Source: CAYYGL01 sp964471235 (GTDB taxonomy: Bacteria > Calditrichota > Calditrichia > RBG-13-44-9 > J075). From it: a stretch of DNA of 19,422 nt. Made by a program: the position numbers and the translations under genes. The DNA is taken from assembly GCA_964471235.1 (NCBI GenBank), contig CAYYGL010000091.1:1-19422 (forward strand). The letters are read 5' to 3'. Under the pieces are notes generated by a model that saw nothing but the letters and a program-made list of their open reading frames with translations, was not told the origin of the DNA and did no database searches. This document shows, one piece after another, positions 16,131 to 19,422 of this stretch. Numbering within the stretch: position 1 is the stretch's first letter; each line of letters starts with the position of its first letter.

Positions 16131-18110
16131 TTATTGTTGAGGATTTGCACCAAGTGCTCTCGCCACTCGCTTCAACACTTCCCCCCAATTTCCACGTTCT
16201 CTCTGCCGAAAGAGTCGTGCCGTGGGATACCAGGGAGTATCTTCCCGAGCCAGCATCCAGCGCCAATCAGGAGCAAATGGTAGCAGTATCCAGACTGGTT
16301 TACCCAGGGCACCGGCTAAATGAGCAACCGAGGTATCCACCGTGATAACCAGATCCAACAGCATAATTGCTGCGGCAGTATCCAGGAAATTACGCAGGTG
16401 AGGTGCCAGTGAAACTATTGAGCCAGCCGGGAATGCTTTATCCAATTGTGTGTCCCCGTCCTTCTGAAGACTGTAAAGCGCCAGCGTTTTGTTTTCCGTT
16501 AATATCTGAAAATGTTCCAACGGGCAGGAACGACGCTTATCGTTGGGATGCTTTGGGTTCCCCTGCCAGACAATACCGATTTTTTGTTTGTCTGACGGGA
16601 AGTCAACCTGCTGAGCAAATCCTGTTATCCGTTCCCCGGGAACCTGCAGGTAAGGAATCTTTTGAGGAATTGTCTCTGGTGTGGTTTGGAATATGCGGGG
16701 AAGGCTAAGGAGTGCAATTTGCAGGTCAAAGGGAGGCAGAGATTCTCCCCGGGAGAAAATTAAATTAACTTCAGGTTGGACAGCGAGCAATTCTTTTACT
16801 GCCGGCTGGCTTTCGATTATTATCTTATCGACTTGCTGTTTTACCAGTGGGAGGTAACGAATGAACTGAATGGTATCCCCCAGTCCTTGCTCGGCGTAAA
16901 TCAGCAGGGTCTGTTTTTTTACCGGTGTACCGTCCCATACCGGCTGGGGAAAATTTCGCGGCGGCATGGTGCCGCGCTGCCAGCGCAGTTCGTAATCCTG
17001 CCATGCCTCCCGGTAATTGCCTAACAATAAGTTGAGAATGGCACGATTCCAACGCACCTCAATATGCTGCGGATCCAGCGCCAGTGCCCGATTAAAGGCA
17101 TGCATTGCTTCATCGGTCTTTCCCAGCCCCTGATGAATTACCCCGGCATTATTCCAGGCAGCTATCATTTTAGGCTGTATCCGGGTTGCCTGTTGATATG
17201 CGATTAGCGCTTCTTCAAAACGGTCTTCTTCCGATAGCGCTTTCCCCAGATTGTAGTATGCCTGATAAAACCGGGGTTGCAGAGCAATCGCTTTCCGGTA
17301 GCTTTCTATGGCAGCGTCAACATGCCCGCTATCTTTTAAGGCATTCGCCAGGTTGAAATGCGCCTCGGCGTTATCGGGGTCCAGTTCAATTGCCCGTCGA
17401 TGGCAGGTAATGGCTTCTTCTAATTGCCCGGTTGCTTTTAAAACACTCCCCAGGTTGTTGTAAGCCACGGCAAAATCGGGTTGCAGTTTAATTGCCCGGC
17501 GATACCACTGTCCTGCCTCCGCCGGCTTGCCACTTTTCTTTAAAGCGTTCCCGAATTGAACAAAAAAATTCGGGTCGTGGTAATTCGGCGCCAGCCGAAG
17601 CACCTGACGGTAGTTGTGAATCGCTTCTGCAAATCTATTTAAATCTTGTAACACATTCCCCAGATAATAACGAACGAGTGGATGTTCAGGTAAAAGTTGC
17701 CGGGCTGTATGTAGATGTTGAAGCGCTTGTTCATATTGTCTCTGCTCGTATAAAACGATGCCCAGATTAATGTGCGCTTCCGGAAAGCGATCATTTAATT
17801 GAGATGCAACCTGAAAGCATTGGATTGCCTCCGCTGTTTTTCCCATCGCTTTTAGGGTATTCCCAAGGCTCAGGTAAATGGTGGCATCCTGGTTGTTCAG
17901 GGTTAATGCCTGATGAAGCAGCCGGGCTGATTCGGAGTATCTGTGAAAATGATAATAGACAACGCCTAACAGATGAAGCGTTTCATGGTGCCGGGGATGC
18001 TGCCGCAGGATTTGACGGCAAAGGGTCTCCACCTGGGAATAATGGCCCTGTTGGAATAAATCAGCAGCGGTTGTATATAATTCCGAAAGGGAATTCACAC
18101 CGAACCTCAT
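16131..18110 (-). CDS. TPR protein with C-terminal heptosyltransferase-like (GT9-type) domain
   Basis: A 659-residue protein starting at the ATG at 18110. The frame is open to an earlier ATG at 18209, but those 33 codons would run through the terminator hairpin of the next gene, so the later start is preferred; only a weak AAAGAA precedes it. Residues about 9-384 are eleven TPR units with the usual W/LG-Y-A-P pattern, such as AYNNLGSVLKATGQLEEAI. Residues about 401-657 are a glycosyltransferase-like domain with GLGDTIQFIRYLPL (409-422), GIVWQGNPKHPNDKRR (512-527) and VDTSVAHLAGALGKPVW (591-607), which carry the nucleotide-sugar-binding features of heptosyltransferases. There is no signal peptide. 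TPR plus transferase recalls protein O-GlcNAc transferases, so a protein substrate is conceivable, but substrate and sugar cannot be read from the sequence. Confidence 0.85.
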   Translation of the reverse strand: MRFGVNSLSELYTTAADLFQQGHYSQVETLCRQILRQHPRHHETLHLLGVVYYHFHRYSESARLLHQALTLNNQDATIYLSLGNTLKAMGKTAEAIQCFQVASQLNDRFPEAHINLGIVLYEQRQYEQALQHLHTARQLLPEHPLVRYYLGNVLQDLNRFAEAIHNYRQVLRLAPNYHDPNFFVQFGNALKKSGKPAEAGQWYRRAIKLQPDFAVAYNNLGSVLKATGQLEEAITCHRRAIELDPDNAEAHFNLANALKDSGHVDAAIESYRKAIALQPRFYQAYYNLGKALSEEDRFEEALIAYQQATRIQPKMIAAWNNAGVIHQGLGKTDEAMHAFNRALALDPQHIEVRWNRAILNLLLGNYREAWQDYELRWQRGTMPPRNFPQPVWDGTPVKKQTLLIYAEQGLGDTIQFIRYLPLVKQQVDKIIIESQPAVKELLAVQPEVNLIFSRGESLPPFDLQIALLSLPRIFQTTPETIPQKIPYLQVPGERITGFAQQVDFPSDKQKIGIVWQGNPKHPNDKRRSCPLEHFQILTENKTLALYSLQKDGDTQLDKAFPAGSIVSLAPHLRNFLDTAAAIMLLDLVITVDTSVAHLAGALGKPVWILLPFAPDWRWMLAREDTPWYPTARLFRQRERGNWGEVLKRVARALGANPQQ

Positions 18111-18175
18111 ATTTTTATGTTCTTTGGTATCGGAAGAAATGGCAGAAAATGTAAGGTGGAGTTTAGATGAGAAAT

Positions 18176-18207
18176 AAAAAAGCCCCGCACACAGATGTAT
18201 GCGGGGC
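18176..18207 (-). terminator. Rho-independent terminator of the TonB-dependent receptor gene
   Basis: On the minus strand GCCCCGCATAC (18207-18197) pairs with GTGTGCGGGGC (18192-18182), 11 pairs including one G-U, with a 4-base loop (ATCT) and then six T (18181-18176). It lies 27 bases after the receptor stop codon. It ends about 65 bases upstream of the TPR gene start, so that gene needs its own promoter; none was obvious in 18111-18175. Confidence 0.92.
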
Positions 18208-18234
18208 AAATGGTAGCCGAAGACTTTTTGGGTA

Positions 18235-19422
18235 TTACAATTCGAAAGATAATCGAGTATAGTAAAAGCCCCCGTTCATGCCGTATTGGGTAACTCTTCG
18301 GCTGAAGACAAAGCGCCCGTTGCTAAAGTTGGAAGCTTTGCGATGGGGATCGGGGAAGGTGTTGAACAAGTTGTTTGCACCCACGGAGAACCGCAAGCCA
18401 TCGATTACCTTGTAAGATAAGTCAACATCAAAAATCACCTTGGCACCAAAGGTTTCGTCATTGTCCGGATTGGTGGGTTTATAATAAATTTTTCCGTAAT
18501 AATTTGCCCGCACCATACCGGCGAAACGTTTTAACGCATAACGTATCGACCCGGTGAATTTCTGATGGGGGAGGGCGTCTTCCAGGCGGTTGCGTTCTTC
18601 GCGGTTGAATAGGGTCTTGCGCACCGCATTCAGGTCGCCGCCGCCAAAAATGTTTGCCATCTTTTGGGGCACATTGGTGGTATCCACCTGGGTATCGGTG
18701 AAGTTGGCAGAAGCGGTGAAGGTCAATTTGCCTTCTCCTGCACGAGCATTGTAGGCTGCCACAACATCCAATCCTTTGGTCTTGGTATCCACCGCATTTG
18801 CGAAGAATTGTGCCTGGCTGACACCTGCTTTTTCAAACGGCTTCAGGATTTGGGCTACCGTGGGATCCGCACTGGTAAACCGGCTGGTTAAAACGATCCG
18901 ATCATTGATTTTGATGTAATATCCGTCAGCGGTAAGTGAGAAATTTTGAATGGGTCGGGCAGTAAAACCACCACTAATGTTCACGGAAGTTTCTTCCTTC
19001 AAATCGGGCACGCCAAATGCTTTGGTGACCGGGTCTTTATTGCTGGCGCTTAGCACCCGAGCCGGTACCAGCACATTGTTTTCATCCAACACGAATTGAA
19101 TAGAGACGTTGTTGAACCAGAGTTGGTGTAACGAAGGTGCCCGAAAACCGCTGCTGACGGCACCGCGCAGAGCAAAGTTGGAAGTCGGTTTAATCCGCAC
19201 TGCCAATTTGCCATTTACAGTGCTACCGAAGTCGCTGTAATTTTCAAAACGACCGGCGGCGCTAATCAGAACCTGGTCGGTGATATCGCTTTCCACTTCG
19301 CCGTAGAGGCCGATACTGCTGCGATAGCGGTTGACTTCATTGGATGGCTGGAAGCCGGGAAATACCTGGGAACCAGGATTTTTGGGTCCACCGGAAGAGG
19401 TCGTATCGAAATCGATTCCGGG
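18235..19422 (-). CDS. TonB-dependent outer-membrane receptor, C-terminal 395 residues
   Basis: The frame is open from the right edge to the stop at 18235-18237, giving the last 395 residues of a beta-barrel receptor that takes up a bound substrate across the outer membrane with energy from TonB. The visible part is barrel: alternating amphipathic strands (LYGEVESDITDQVLISAAGR, LRGAVSSGFRAPSLHQLWF, GLRFSVGANNLFNTFPDPH), the well-known FRAPSLHQLW and NNLFNxxPDPH stretches, and a final strand YYTRLSFEL. The last residue is Leu rather than the usual Phe, and the preceding pattern still fits an outer-membrane insertion signal. The plug domain and start lie beyond the window. An in-frame GTG at 19296 is internal, not a start. 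Substrate (siderophore, vitamin or glycan) cannot be told; no SusD-like gene follows. Confidence 0.92.
   Translation of the reverse strand, partial: PGIDFDTTSSGGPKNPGSQVFPGFQPSNEVNRYRSSIGLYGEVESDITDQVLISAAGRFENYSDFGSTVNGKLAVRIKPTSNFALRGAVSSGFRAPSLHQLWFNNVSIQFVLDENNVLVPARVLSASNKDPVTKAFGVPDLKEETSVNISGGFTARPIQNFSLTADGYYIKINDRIVLTSRFTSADPTVAQILKPFEKAGVSQAQFFANAVDTKTKGLDVVAAYNARAGEGKLTFTASANFTDTQVDTTNVPQKMANIFGGGDLNAVRKTLFNREERNRLEDALPHQKFTGSIRYALKRFAGMVRANYYGKIYYKPTNPDNDETFGAKVIFDVDLSYKVIDGLRFSVGANNLFNTFPDPHRKASNFSNGRFVFSRRVTQYGMNGGFYYTRLSFEL

Overview
The window is about 48-50% GC by eye and comes from a Gram-negative bacterium, probably of the Fibrobacteres-Chlorobi-Bacteroidetes (FCB) superphylum or a neighbour such as Calditrichota, KSB1 or Ignavibacteria. 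The reasons are two secreted proteins with type IX secretion (T9SS) C-terminal sorting domains, a TonB-dependent receptor, and small weak Shine-Dalgarno signals beside a few strong ones. The phylum is inferred from gene content; there is no rRNA in the window.

Left part (1-5469, + strand): the last 22 codons of a gene cut by the edge, a 470-base gap, a 1249-residue secreted protein with four 193-residue repeats and a T9SS tail, a rho-independent terminator, then a second, smaller secreted FN3 protein with a T9SS tail. Both secreted-protein leaders hold a pair of perfect stems with the same a-b-a'-b' overlapping order, so a shared RNA element is possible. Middle left (5695-9564, + strand): an apparent operon of low-specificity threonine aldolase (ltaE), trkA (start overlaps the ltaE stop) and trkH, that is, a complete Trk potassium-uptake pair. 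Behind it (9643-9881) lie the fused ends of two otherwise missing genes, probably a deletion scar of the TIGR03546/TIGR03545 gene pair.

Middle right (9954-16034, - strand): a nitrogen-assimilation cluster read right to left. A near-consensus sigma-70 promoter drives glnA (glutamine synthetase type I with the adenylylatable Tyr in place), followed by a 12-bp hairpin, a membrane-anchored coiled-coil protein made of eleven 11-residue repeats, and glnE. The GlnE protein is the most unusual object here: about 300 residues longer than the standard enzyme, because two ACT domains of the GlnD type are inserted between its deadenylylase and adenylylase halves. This suggests direct sensing of a small ligand, probably glutamine, by the enzyme that switches GlnA.

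Right part (16131-19422, - strand): a TPR protein with a C-terminal heptosyltransferase-like (GT9-type) domain, separated by a strong terminator from the 3' part of a TonB-dependent receptor gene that runs off the window. No tRNA, rRNA, CRISPR array, insertion sequence or phage gene was seen.
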